Source: Nitrososphaerota archaeon (GTDB lineage: Archaea; Thermoproteota; Nitrososphaeria; Nitrososphaerales; CADDZS01). Taken from it: a DNA stretch of 64,000 bases. Position numbers and translations under genes: made by a program. Where the stretch lies: assembly GCA_013288145.1 (NCBI GenBank), contig JABDCJ010000005.1:1-64000 (forward strand), given 5' to 3'. A model generated the notes under the pieces. It had not been told where the DNA came from. It made no database searches and was given only the letters and a program-made list of their open reading frames with translations. How positions within the stretch are numbered: the first letter of the stretch is position 1; the number at the start of each line of letters is the position of its first letter. Positions 8,299 through 16,435 of the stretch are shown here, piece after piece.

Positions 8299-9396
8299 AT
8301 GCAAGGCGTTCCTGCGAACAGTTTGTCGCGAGCTTACGTCTTCTGGATCGGTTCGCTTATGTTCGGGCTTCCCTTGCTAAGTTCGTTTTATCCTGTACAG
8401 TATTCGTCTTCTTCGCTTTTCGAGTATCTTGTTCCCTATGCCCTCGTTTCATTGATAATCGGTTTCTTACTTCTACGGGCAGGAAATTTCAGAGCAGCTC
8501 ATGATCGAGACAAAGCGCCAGAAGTCGGGGCGGAAAAAACACGCGAACCCTCTTTCCTCATTGGTTATATTGCGCTTTCATTCGCCACAGTCGCGGTGTT
8601 GAGCTACTGGACAATGAAGTATTTCGTAGCGAAGACGTATCCCTCGCCTAACAGCGAATTTGCAAGCCTTGCCGCAGTAATCTATCTTGTTTCACTTTTA
8701 CTTGCCGGGACTTTGGGCGTTCCATTTTTACTTTGGCGCGTTTTCCCCTTCGTTGGAAATGCGATATCCACCAACAGAGGTTACTATCGAATTGCTGTCG
8801 TCATCGGAGTACTGTACTTTGTCACTTACTTGATTCTCGTGAACCAGATAATCATAACTGGCTTTAACACGCCTTCGGGGAATTTCGTCCCCTCCCCCAG
8901 CGGTACATATCCTTTCGGATTTGTTTTTACCGCTGGCCCCCCACCGAGCTCTGCTATTGAGAGCGCCTTCTATGTGCCCCAGATTGTTTTCCAGCTTGAT
9001 CAATACTTTAACTTGCTAGTGTTACCATTCGAAGTTATTCTCGCGGCGATACTTTCCTCCCTGGTCGCCGCAACTGTAGTTTCCACTTTGTTTCTGATCA
9101 GACAGTCCGCAAATCACTCCTGCGCGACTGGGGCGACAATTTCGGGTCTCGGAGGTTTTTTCGGTTTCACGGCAACATGTCCCACCTGTCTTGTTCCCAC
9201 CCTTGTCTCTGTATTCTTCGGCGGAGTCTCCGCAAGCGTCCCTTCTATCTATTCGCACCTTTCGGGAGTAGTTCTTCCCCCGCTGTTTAGTGTCGCTGCA
9301 TTGTCTGCAGGCCTGATTATTCTCAACTACCAGGCGAAGAAAAGTAATGTCTATACGAAATTACATGATACGGTTATGGCAACGAGATTGCCCTAA
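8299..9396 (+). CDS. Multi-TM protein with CPTC motif, possibly copper-related
   Basis: The 365-residue protein has about eight hydrophobic helices and a long extracytoplasmic loop (about residues 185-235). Near the C-terminus is a glycine-rich block GLGGFFGFTATCPTCLVP with Cys294-x2-Cys297, preceded by Cys275. Such a Cys pair in a membrane helix beside a cupredoxin gene suggests metal or thiol chemistry, for instance copper transfer, but I cannot name a characterised family. The cupredoxin gene follows 67 nt downstream on the same strand, so the two are probably functionally linked. Confidence 0.6.
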   Translation: MQGVPANSLSRAYVFWIGSLMFGLPLLSSFYPVQYSSSSLFEYLVPYALVSLIIGFLLLRAGNFRAAHDRDKAPEVGAEKTREPSFLIGYIALSFATVAVLSYWTMKYFVAKTYPSPNSEFASLAAVIYLVSLLLAGTLGVPFLLWRVFPFVGNAISTNRGYYRIAVVIGVLYFVTYLILVNQIIITGFNTPSGNFVPSPSGTYPFGFVFTAGPPPSSAIESAFYVPQIVFQLDQYFNLLVLPFEVILAAILSSLVAATVVSTLFLIRQSANHSCATGATISGLGGFFGFTATCPTCLVPTLVSVFFGGVSASVPSIYSHLSGVVLPPLFSVAALSAGLIILNYQAKKSNVYTKLHDTVMATRLP

Positions 9397-9463
9397 CGGC
9401 CGCGGTAGCAATGTATTTCTGATGCGCCAAGATTAGGGATCATTCACAAGAGGGTTTTCCGAG

Positions 9464-9907
9464 TTGAAGTCAAAGTACGTTTACCTCATTATCGCCGGGC
9501 TCATGATCGCTGCGGTCGCATATCCCGTAGTGTATGCCGAGGTAAACACAGGTCAGAGCAGTACCCCATTTTTTTGTGCGCCGCTGGTCCCATGCCAAAA
9601 GCAACCTCCTGGAGTGATAAACTGTACGAGCACCTGCACGGTTGATATGAAAAATTCTGCGTTTTCTCCCGGCACGATCAATGCTACTTATGGGTCAACG
9701 ATAATTTGGGTAAATCAGGATGGTTTTCCGCATACTGTCACAGCATTCAACTCTAGCGCCTGGCATTCCTTTTTGATCCCTCCAGGTCAAAGTTTCAAGC
9801 TGATCATCACGCCGAGGCTGACTCCGGATAGCTACTACTATTATTGTAGTGTGCATCCGTTCATGATCGGACTGATCAACGTTCTTCCCGAGAATAATAG
9901 CAGCTAA
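9464..9907 (+). CDS. Secreted cupredoxin (plastocyanin/amicyanin-like)
   Basis: The 147-residue protein has a signal peptide (about residues 5-25) and a type-1 copper domain. Ligands are His90 (GFPHTVT), Cys128, His131 and Met134 (YYCSVHPFM), the Cys-x2-His-x2-Met spacing of amicyanin-type proteins. Four extra cysteines (37-58) precede the copper fold and may form disulfides. The TTG start at 9464 follows an AGAGGG site. It is a likely mobile electron carrier outside the cell, possibly donating to the CuA subunit of the nearby oxidase. Confidence 0.88.
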   Translation: MKSKYVYLIIAGLMIAAVAYPVVYAEVNTGQSSTPFFCAPLVPCQKQPPGVINCTSTCTVDMKNSAFSPGTINATYGSTIIWVNQDGFPHTVTAFNSSAWHSFLIPPGQSFKLIITPRLTPDSYYYYCSVHPFMIGLINVLPENNSS

Positions 9908-9936
9908 AGCTCTGAAGAGAAATCTTTCCTTTATCC

Positions 9937-11490
9937 CTAACTGGATGAAATGGATTCCTTTTTGTTAAAACCAAATTTTCCGCGTGTTCTCCGGAAAAAA
10001 GCGACTACGCCCACGCCCAGAACGATAAGAGCCAAGACGATTTCCACCGGCTGGCTACCCTCTCCCGGAATGTCGGGTAGTACATTGAGCAGGACGATCC
10101 CGCACGCCCGCGCGATTTTCATCTGATCGGCGAGGCATATTGTTAGTGAATAGTTTCCAGTCCCTAATCCTGGGGTCTTTGAGAGTGAAATCTCGTAAGC
10201 AGAAGAATTCAGCGAAACAAATGATAGAGTAAGATTCCCTGTAATGTTCCCATCTCTTGCAAGCGTACCGCTGACCGAAAGTGCGGAAAGATTGATCATG
10301 CCGGGAGAATTGACTGTGATGTTTGTGGGTTGAGAAGCAAGTTTTGCATCCTTGGGTGAAATGTTCACGCGAAGGCCGCTGGATTGATTCTCGTCCATGA
10401 TTCCTAACTTGTTTCCCTGAAACTCCGTGAACCAGACCAGTCCAGTTTGCTCATCCAGATCAAAACGCAGCGGAGACGACTGAGGCGTTGGCACAATGAA
10501 TTCAGTTAATTCACCTGAAGATGGATTAAGCCGGGCGATCTTGTTTCCCACATGCTCATCGAACCATACCATCCCATGAGAGGAAAGCTGGATCCAGTAG
10601 GGTAAGGTGTCGACGTAAGTTGATCCTGAGGTCGAGTAGTTATAGGAGAAAAGCGAGGTTGCGTAGCTTTGAAGAACGCCGCTCTTTTCATCAACGGAGC
10701 CAATCTGGCTAGATGCGTGGTTCGTAAACCATATCAAATCACTTGAATCGTTTACAGCGATTCCGACAGGTTGAGACCCGGGTTTGAGATTCCAGAAGTG
10801 CTCAAACCTTTCAGAAGTTTGGTTGTATTCAACAATGCTTGAGGTTAGAGTCTCGGTGACAAACACGTTTCCATTGGAACCAATATCTACTCCGGAAGGA
10901 CCGTATTTCGGTCCCAGAGTTTTCGCTTCCAAAACGGGCTGGGTTAGGTTAACCAGTTTGACAAGCGAGGCTAAGCCTCCGGAATTGATCTGAAATGCAC
11001 CGATTTGATCGGTATAGATAGAAGTAAACCAGATCTGGCTTGTGGCGGAATCCAATGCGAGAGAGTACGGCAGAATGCTTGGATTTCCAGTTGAATAGTT
11101 AGAGAACTTCAGGGTCCTCGTAGAAAAGCTCCACAGCAGAGGTTCATTAGAACAAGAAAACCAGATTTCAGTCCCATCGATTATCAGAAACCAGATTAAT
11201 CCTGATTCATTTGACGTAGGAACTGGAAATCGGCCGAATGACTTCGCTAACGGATCATAGTTCACGATTGCCGCAGGATTTGTTTCTGCAAACCATATCG
11301 AACCGTTAGCATCGGAGGAAATAGCGAGAGGCTGGGAGTTGTTCTGCGGTATCTGGATTTCGCGGATTGCCGGAACGTTCTCAGTTAATGAAGCGAAATT
11401 CGTGGACAAGCTCGCGTGGAGATGTGTAGAAACTCTCATGGTAGTTGAGAACGGGCCCGATTGAATGGGACCGAGAGCTAAGCACAACAA
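9937..11490 (-). CDS. Extracellular Vgb-like beta-propeller protein with C-terminal TM
   Basis: The 517-residue product contains repeated blades of the form SIWFAETN, QIWFTS, LIWFTNHASSQIG, MVWFDEHVGNKIARLNP and LVWFTEFQGNKLG, each followed by a G-x-x-x-x-F/Y segment. This is the pattern of virginiamycin-B-lyase/SMP-30-like propellers. A beta domain follows (about 385-470), then a C-terminal membrane helix and basic tail. The enzyme activity of Vgb is not implied. The TTG start at 11490 gives a very short signal peptide; the frame continues upstream (FPLIRFATILILL) to a CTG at 11538 preceded by AAGGAGG, which would give a proper signal peptide. Confidence 0.75.
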   Translation of the reverse strand: MLCLALGPIQSGPFSTTMRVSTHLHASLSTNFASLTENVPAIREIQIPQNNSQPLAISSDANGSIWFAETNPAAIVNYDPLAKSFGRFPVPTSNESGLIWFLIIDGTEIWFSCSNEPLLWSFSTRTLKFSNYSTGNPSILPYSLALDSATSQIWFTSIYTDQIGAFQINSGGLASLVKLVNLTQPVLEAKTLGPKYGPSGVDIGSNGNVFVTETLTSSIVEYNQTSERFEHFWNLKPGSQPVGIAVNDSSDLIWFTNHASSQIGSVDEKSGVLQSYATSLFSYNYSTSGSTYVDTLPYWIQLSSHGMVWFDEHVGNKIARLNPSSGELTEFIVPTPQSSPLRFDLDEQTGLVWFTEFQGNKLGIMDENQSSGLRVNISPKDAKLASQPTNITVNSPGMINLSALSVSGTLARDGNITGNLTLSFVSLNSSAYEISLSKTPGLGTGNYSLTICLADQMKIARACGIVLLNVLPDIPGEGSQPVEIVLALIVLGVGVVAFFRRTRGKFGFNKKESISSS

Positions 11491-11615
11491 AATTAGGATA
11501 GTTGCAAATCTGATTAGCGGGAAATCGGAATATTGCAGGACTGTCCTCCTTCTCTCACAGGAAGTAAGCAGAGCGAAACAAGATATTTCAGCATTCTATT
11601 TGGAAGATTTCAAGA

Positions 11616-11628
11616 AAAAATATATATC
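11616..11628 (+). promoter_or_regulatory. TATA box of the second cupredoxin gene
   Basis: The segment AAAAATATATATC lies about 35-45 nt upstream of the GTG start at 11662. It is one of the strongest TATA-like boxes in the window and suggests a short leader. Confidence 0.5.
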
Positions 11629-11661
11629 GAATTATTCGCTTAGATCTGTTAGCGGACACAA

Positions 11662-12123
11662 GTGTCGAGCAAGCGTAAACCCGAAACTGTAAGTGTAACC
11701 TTTAAGACAAAATGGTTATGGCTGGCGCTAGGGATTTTTCTAAGCTTGCTTGCTGTAGCTCCCGTGGTTTCATCGGCGCTGCCATCATCTGGGCCACCGA
11801 GCTCAGGCGGCGGATCGGGGAGCGGATCCGGTTCCAGTACAGGACCAAGCGGTACCCCCAACTGCCCGAGTCCTTGCACTATTATCATACAGAATTCACT
11901 CTTTGGAAACGTTCAACCCATCATCGTAAAGCAGGGAACTGCAGTTACTTGGGTGAACAAAGACGACACTCAGCACACGACTACCTCTGATACGCCAGGA
12001 ATTTGGGACAGCGGAATAATGTCACCCGGTAAGAGCTTTACCGTGACCTTCAACAATACCGGGACATTCACCTATCACTGCAACGTACACCCGATGACAG
12101 GCACAATCCAGGTCATCAGCTAG
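11662..12123 (+). CDS. Membrane-anchored cupredoxin with Gly/Ser linker
   Basis: The 153-residue protein has an N-terminal hydrophobic signal/anchor (about residues 18-38), a Pro/Ser/Gly-rich flexible linker (about 40-65), and a cupredoxin domain with His105 (DTQHTTT), Cys140, His143 and Met145 (YHCNVHPMTG). The Met sits one residue closer to the last His than in the usual Cys-x2-His-x2-Met loop. The linker suggests tethering of the copper domain to the membrane surface. GTG is the likely start, supported by the TATA box upstream. It probably carries electrons outside the membrane. Confidence 0.85.
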   Translation: MSSKRKPETVSVTFKTKWLWLALGIFLSLLAVAPVVSSALPSSGPPSSGGGSGSGSGSSTGPSGTPNCPSPCTIIIQNSLFGNVQPIIVKQGTAVTWVNKDDTQHTTTSDTPGIWDSGIMSPGKSFTVTFNNTGTFTYHCNVHPMTGTIQVIS

Positions 12124-12269
12124 GGGCAGCCTGGGTTTACGATCGCCGACTGTTTTTGCAATGAAATAGAATTATTTCACGCGTTTTCCTCTGAGCAAAT
12201 TAGAGGGTCGCCTCGTCCAACCCCATCTGGGAGAGTGCTATTACAACAAGGATCCTTCCAAATTTTGGA

Positions 12270-12635
12270 TCAGAAAATCCAAAATCCGCTTAATTTCGTG
12301 TCCTGAATCGCTTTTGCCAGAACATCCACAATTTTTCCTTCTTCTCCCGAACTGAATTCCATGACCAGTAATCCAGTGCTTGTCGCCTGGAAAATTATTG
12401 GCGGCGATCCCAGGATTACTTGACTCTGTTTTCGAATGTTTTCGCGTAATTTATCTTTCTTCACAAGATCTCTCGGCGTGGTCGTCAAAGTAACTCGATA
12501 ACCTGTTGAAGCATTTGCTGCGAAATCAACAGTTCCCGAGCTCATCATCGACTTGCCCAATTTCTCACCGCGCAAGCGCTCTAACTCGAACGAAACCGGC
12601 TTACCGTCCTTGGACAAATAGACTTGCTTTGTCAT
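12270..12635 (-). CDS. Conserved-looking hypothetical protein, 121 aa
   Basis: A soluble basic protein starting MTKQVYLSKDGKPVSFELER, with an alternating beta pattern (GYRVTLTTTP, QVILGSPPIIFQATSTGLLVMEF) and a C-terminal helix (GKIVDVLAKAIQDTK). The balance of beta strands and one helix suggests a small alpha/beta fold. No motif or family is recognised. A possible 62-codon gene lies 21 nt upstream on the same strand. Confidence 0.55.
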   Translation of the reverse strand: MTKQVYLSKDGKPVSFELERLRGEKLGKSMMSSGTVDFAANASTGYRVTLTTTPRDLVKKDKLRENIRKQSQVILGSPPIIFQATSTGLLVMEFSSGEEGKIVDVLAKAIQDTKLSGFWIF

Positions 12636-12656
12636 ATCCCGAAGTCAGTCCAGTTC

Positions 12657-12845
12657 TCACATATTCGGATGCTCATACTTGTTCGTTTGCTTTTGCCTTT
12701 CTTTTGGAAAAAGTGGTTCGAGATACGGAACGATACTATTCGCAAGATTCAGATTAGTTCCCTTTTTCCGTGAATCTTGATAATGATCTCCCTTTTCGAA
12801 TAGGCCTGCAAGTTTAGGCCATCTTTTATTCATTTGCGCAACCAT
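12657..12845 (-). CDS. Possible small hydrophilic protein, 62 aa
   Basis: An ATG at 12845 opens a 62-codon frame (MVAQMNKRWPKLAGLFEKGD and onward), strongly polar and ending KYEHPNM. A TTTAAGATT stretch on the minus strand lies roughly 15 nt upstream, which is close for a TATA box. No homology is recognised and the frame may be fortuitous. It is listed because it fills the gap between two divergent real genes. Confidence 0.25.
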   Translation of the reverse strand: MVAQMNKRWPKLAGLFEKGDHYQDSRKKGTNLNLANSIVPYLEPLFPKERQKQTNKYEHPNM

Positions 12846-12891
12846 TACGTAATCTTAAATCTTCGAGGATGATGCTTCGCAGCAACTCAAA

Positions 12892-13653
12892 TTGTACTGC
12901 AAGAACTGTGGGACGGCGAATGCTGATGATGCTGTTTATTGTCAAAAGTGCGGGGCAGACCTGAGAGCTGCTTCAGCTCCGACCGGTTCGGGAATGCCTG
13001 GGAGCACTGTTCCCCCATCGTATTTAGGAGCAAACCCGATGCCAAGTTCAATGAATGTAATGGGAGTTATCCGACACGCTATCGACCTAACAAAGAATCC
13101 CGCAGGCGTCATGAGTGCCTACCGAGATACTGATCCTTCATTCAATTCTCTTTTGATCAACTACGTTGCAGTACTAGCAGCAATTCCTTTTGTCGCAACG
13201 CTCATTGGAGATCTGATAATTTACAGCTACACTTCCGCGGACGTGGGAATCGCCTTTGGACAGGCAATTTTTGGCTTCATCTCAAATCTAATAGCTGTTT
13301 TCGTTGTCGGTTTCGTTGTTTGGAAACTTGCCCCTAGATTTGGTACGTCGACGACTCAAATCAGAGCAACTAGGCTCGCGGCTTATTCATTCACTCCTTT
13401 TTTCCTTGTTTCAGTTATAAACATCATACCATATTCTCCCATCAGGGCTCTTGACACCCTAGCATTACTTTACGGCATTTACATCATTTACTTGGGCTTG
13501 CCAATCATGTTGGGAACCCCACAAAGTCAAGTGATCACATACTTGGTTGTAACTTTCGTCGTTGTCATCGTGGTGTATGTTGTATTGGCGGTAGTCATTG
13601 GGGCGATATTATTAGCTATCTTCGGACTCGCTCTGGGACTAGCCTTTCTATAG
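12892..13653 (+). CDS. Zinc-ribbon plus Yip1-like membrane protein
   Basis: The 253-residue product begins with a double-zinc-ribbon-type Cys4 module, Cys3-x2-Cys6 and Cys17-x2-Cys20 (MYCKNCGT, YCQKCGADL), then a Pro/Ser/Gly-rich linker (about 25-55) and a Yip1-like domain with about five hydrophobic helices (about 85-250). Proteins with this architecture are common in archaea and are thought to be membrane scaffolds; no reaction is known. The TTG start at 12892 places the first zinc cysteine at residue 3. Confidence 0.75.
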   Translation: MYCKNCGTANADDAVYCQKCGADLRAASAPTGSGMPGSTVPPSYLGANPMPSSMNVMGVIRHAIDLTKNPAGVMSAYRDTDPSFNSLLINYVAVLAAIPFVATLIGDLIIYSYTSADVGIAFGQAIFGFISNLIAVFVVGFVVWKLAPRFGTSTTQIRATRLAAYSFTPFFLVSVINIIPYSPIRALDTLALLYGIYIIYLGLPIMLGTPQSQVITYLVVTFVVVIVVYVVLAVVIGAILLAIFGLALGLAFL

Positions 13654-13750
13654 CTAGATCCGGCATAAGCGCGGAAACAGGAAATGACTAAGATCCAATT
13701 CCACCGTGCATAAATAACAGAATGGACACTGAGTACTCAGTGAACTAGCC

Positions 13751-14110
13751 TTGAAGCTTGCATACGGCGAGGGTATTATAGTTGCTGTACTGGCACCAAT
13801 TGTGATCTTCCTGTTTGGAAAGATTTCCATACTTCAGACATTCTTCTCCGTTTTCGCTCTTATTGGTCTATGGACATTGGTTTCTGCTTACCTGTTCTCA
13901 ACTACTAGGGAACGGATGTACTACGTCAGCTGGGGTCTGATCGTCCTTGCAATTTCCAGCGCTTTCGTTATCCACATCCAGTACGCGATCGCCCTAATTC
14001 TCATCGCAATTATCGCCTCGCTCTTGATCAATGTTGCAACTCGGAAAAGCGCGCCGAATACAAGGGATGTCAAGGTTGATCAGAGCAGAAGTAACTCAAA
14101 GTCTGTTTAG
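13751..14110 (+). CDS. Four-TM small membrane protein
   Basis: The 119-residue product has four hydrophobic segments (about residues 8-24, 28-48, 58-72 and 76-95) and a basic, soluble C-terminus (RKSAPNTRDVKVDQSRSNSK). It starts at TTG 13751. Its stop codon overlaps the convergent alkyltransferase gene by 4 nt. No family recognised. Confidence 0.55.
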   Translation: MKLAYGEGIIVAVLAPIVIFLFGKISILQTFFSVFALIGLWTLVSAYLFSTTRERMYYVSWGLIVLAISSAFVIHIQYAIALILIAIIASLLINVATRKSAPNTRDVKVDQSRSNSKSV

Positions 14111-14436
14111 GGTCTATCAAGAATCCTGAAATTAGAAAATAGGTATCGGGCCAAGTCGATCTTGCCTCGCTTTATCTGAATCCCTTCTTTCTTGAGCAAA
14201 CTGGCTTTTTTCAGAGCGCCTTCTCCACCGTATTTGCCAACCGATCCGTCTGCCTTTATCACGCGATGACACGGCACATCGGAGTTTGGATAAGGGCACT
14301 GTCTCATCGCCCACCCAACAGCTCTCGACCCTCGAGGGTTGTTCAGGTATCTTGCCACCGCAGAATACGTAGTGACTTTGCCTTCAGGCACCTGCCGGAC
14401 AACTTTGTAGACTAGCTCGTAGAAATTGTCTGGCAT
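14107..14436 (-). CDS. O6-alkylguanine-DNA alkyltransferase domain protein
   Basis: The 109-residue protein is just the DNA-binding/active-site domain of the MGMT family. It contains the PCHRVI active-site motif with the acceptor Cys, the helix-turn-helix RGSRAVGWAMR segment with the Arg finger, and the KYGGEGALKKASLLKKEG block. It repairs O6-alkylguanine by transferring the alkyl group to the Cys, or, if it is an alkyltransferase-like variant, flags lesions; the Cys argues for real transferase activity. There is no N-terminal domain, so it is shorter than E. coli Ogt. Confidence 0.9.
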   Translation of the reverse strand: MPDNFYELVYKVVRQVPEGKVTTYSAVARYLNNPRGSRAVGWAMRQCPYPNSDVPCHRVIKADGSVGKYGGEGALKKASLLKKEGIQIKRGKIDLARYLFSNFRILDRP

Positions 14437-14483
14437 CCGAGGACCAGAATTATCTCGGGAGCAAAAATTCTTTTCTCAGAATT

Positions 14484-15041
14484 TCAAAAAACAGGCTTCA
14501 TCTTCTCTTCTGTCATCTTTTGCCACTTTTGCTGCCAGATCGGTTCCTGTTTCTTCCACCATGATGCGTAATCGGCTGGGGGCATCTCGAGATATGCCTT
14601 CAATGATTCGCCGATAAGCAGATCCCAGCCCGTTTCATGCGAGTAGAATTGTTCATCTTTGTCTGGAAATCCCTCATGGATAAGCGTAACCTTCGTACCC
14701 TTGGTTTCCGCTTTTTCGAATCTTACAGTCACCTTGGTCGGTTTTTCATGCGACCAGTTGGGAATCAGCTTTCCGTTATCGTCGTACTCATTGATCGTCC
14801 AGGTGTAAACTATTTTCTCCCCGGGAACAATTTCGAGAAATTCACCGCTGACAACATAACCGTCAGATTCCAATCCCATCTGGAACTTGCCGCTTTTTCT
14901 CGGATCAATCTCGTAGTGATCTTCTTTCCAACCCTCGAGATCTTTTTTGTTAGTGAATGCTTGGTAAACCCGGTCGGGAGAAGCGTTGATCTCAAACGTT
15001 CTGACAATTGTTCCACCCAGTGAGTTTGTTTCCTTACTCAT
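14484..15041 (-). CDS. SRPBCC / AHSA1-type protein
   Basis: The 185-residue product begins IVRTFEINASPDRVYQAFTN, the typical first strand and helix of AHSA1/SRPBCC proteins, and continues with GEFLEIVPGEKIVYTWTIN and KVTVRFEKAE-TKVTLIHEGF, which are the conserved beta strands of the fold. It ends with a helix containing GWDLLIGESLKAYLE. This fold binds hydrophobic ligands; the specific ligand is unknown. A TATA-like box about 27 nt upstream (15066-15076) suggests a leaderless mRNA starting at ATG 15041. Confidence 0.8.
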   Translation of the reverse strand: MSKETNSLGGTIVRTFEINASPDRVYQAFTNKKDLEGWKEDHYEIDPRKSGKFQMGLESDGYVVSGEFLEIVPGEKIVYTWTINEYDDNGKLIPNWSHEKPTKVTVRFEKAETKGTKVTLIHEGFPDKDEQFYSHETGWDLLIGESLKAYLEMPPADYASWWKKQEPIWQQKWQKMTEEKMKPVF

Positions 15042-15065
15042 TTCGTTTGGTTGAAGTCTTGTTTA

Positions 15066-15076
15066 ACTATTTATAA
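15066..15076. promoter_or_regulatory. TATA-like box shared by divergent genes
   Basis: The sequence ATTTATAACTT reads as a TATA box in both directions (TTATAAATA on the minus strand). It lies 25-35 nt upstream of the SRPBCC gene start at 15041 and about 35-40 nt upstream of the TTG at 15109. Confidence 0.5.
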
Positions 15077-15108
15077 CTTGATTTGGTTAAGTTTAGAGCG
15101 CGCAGATT

Positions 15109-16038
15109 TTGAAACCAGTTTTCCTTTTCCCGCAGCTGTGGCAGAAGCACCTTGCGCTCGAAGTGAAAATGGAACAGCAGGATCCGAAACTTATGCGGGA
15201 GGTAAAGAGAGTACACTCCGTAATGACATCACGAGTCCTGAGCTCCGTCTTTTTTCTGATAGCTCGAGGTAATGGAAGCCCTAAAGAAATTTCGAGGCTC
15301 ACCGGGAGATCAAAGTACGCGGTCAGCCTGCAGATATCGAAGCTCAAGAGTTCTGGCATGATATCATTGTCGAAGAGAATCCATTCCGATCTGAGGCAAA
15401 GAAACTACGAGGTTGCAAGCGAAAGACTAGTACAGATATTCAAACAGGACTTCAGTTTTGAGCTAGATCTTTACAGAAATCATCTGCTGTCGGAGACTTA
15501 TGGTGAAATTCGAGGCAATATCGATAGAGTTGAGCTCGTGGTGGTCGGTAGTGGAAGACTGGGCCTAATCCGGGAAATCCTGCCGGATCTTCCGTTGAAG
15601 GCGTCGCCGGAAATAGGAAGAATCGGTCAAAGAATTTCGCGTCTTTATGAGGAATTTCAAATGCTATTTTCACAGTACCTGACAGAACCCGGGCGGTCGA
15701 CCATCCTTGAATATTTTCTTTCCTTTTACCGTGAGCTATCATTGAATCACAGCAGATTGCCACCGGATTCTGAGCTCGGGCAATTTTTCGAGTTTGTTGA
15801 CACGTCCGTCTTCAGAATAAGGCCGCTCGAAGAGCTATGGTTGCTTGCAGAAAAGAAGAGAATCGTTACGCCAGGAAAAATCGAAAGAGCGCTTGCACCG
15901 CCGGACTCGATCAAACTTTTCTCAGAGGCAGGAAAGATGGATTCGGCGGGCAGGTATATCCTAAACGCCGATGCCAGATCTTACATAAAGCCGGGGGTCA
16001 GGGTGAGGTTTTATCCTTCGTTTTCCTTCATAGCGTAA
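15109..16038 (+). CDS. ArsR-like winged-helix transcriptional regulator
   Basis: The N-terminal third carries a winged-helix motif (SVFFLIARGNGSPKEISRLT then SKYAVSLQISKLKSSGMISL), which fits ArsR/MarR-like regulators. The following about 190 residues are helical and acidic with no recognised fold and may be a ligand or dimerisation domain. Two starts are possible: TTG 15109, close to the TATA-like box, and ATG 15169 (MEQQDPKLMREVKRVHSVM). It diverges from the SRPBCC gene and could control it. Confidence 0.7.
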   Translation: MKPVFLFPQLWQKHLALEVKMEQQDPKLMREVKRVHSVMTSRVLSSVFFLIARGNGSPKEISRLTGRSKYAVSLQISKLKSSGMISLSKRIHSDLRQRNYEVASERLVQIFKQDFSFELDLYRNHLLSETYGEIRGNIDRVELVVVGSGRLGLIREILPDLPLKASPEIGRIGQRISRLYEEFQMLFSQYLTEPGRSTILEYFLSFYRELSLNHSRLPPDSELGQFFEFVDTSVFRIRPLEELWLLAEKKRIVTPGKIERALAPPDSIKLFSEAGKMDSAGRYILNADARSYIKPGVRVRFYPSFSFIA

Positions 16039-16044
16039 GCTATC

Positions 16045-16356
16045 TTATTGGACTTCAATATTCGATTCGGCGTAGCCCATTTTAACAAGAAGAGACTTTG
16101 CGTCCTCTCTCTTGTCGCCCTGCAGTATTACCTGGCCGTCTTTCGCGGTACCGCCGGTTGCAAGTTTTTTCTTTAGCTCATGCGCGACTCGATCTAACTC
16201 TCCCCGCTCGGTAGGTAGCCCCATTATCAGAGTGGTCGGTTTTCTAAAGCGTCTTGTTTCTTCCCTAATGATAATTCTTACTTGGTCTCGGTCTAGTTCC
16301 TTCAGTATGTCGCCGAACGCGATCTCCTCTACGTCTTTGTCTGAGTCAGATGACAC
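16045..16356 (-). CDS. Translation initiation factor aIF1 (SUI1)
   Basis: The 103-residue protein has the SUI1 domain: RVRIIIREETRRFRKPTTLI is replaced here by QVRIIIREETRRFRKPTTLI, followed by GL-(x4)-GELDRVAHELKKKLATGGTA and a C-terminal ILQGDKREDAKSLLVKMGY segment. These are the conserved elements of eIF1/aIF1, which binds the 30S P site and monitors start-codon selection. An acidic N-terminal extension precedes the domain. Confidence 0.93.
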   Translation of the reverse strand: MSSDSDKDVEEIAFGDILKELDRDQVRIIIREETRRFRKPTTLIMGLPTERGELDRVAHELKKKLATGGTAKDGQVILQGDKREDAKSLLVKMGYAESNIEVQ

Positions 16357-16435
16357 TAAAATCTAGAGATGATTGGGACTGAAGACATGTTTAATGATTC
16401 CCTTAGGCTACGGCCACGAGTAGCTTTCTGACGAA

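Noticed and set aside
15109..15140. KPVF similarity between the C-terminus of the SRPBCC protein and the N-terminus of the regulator
   Set aside because: Only a few residues, DNA does not match; coincidence.
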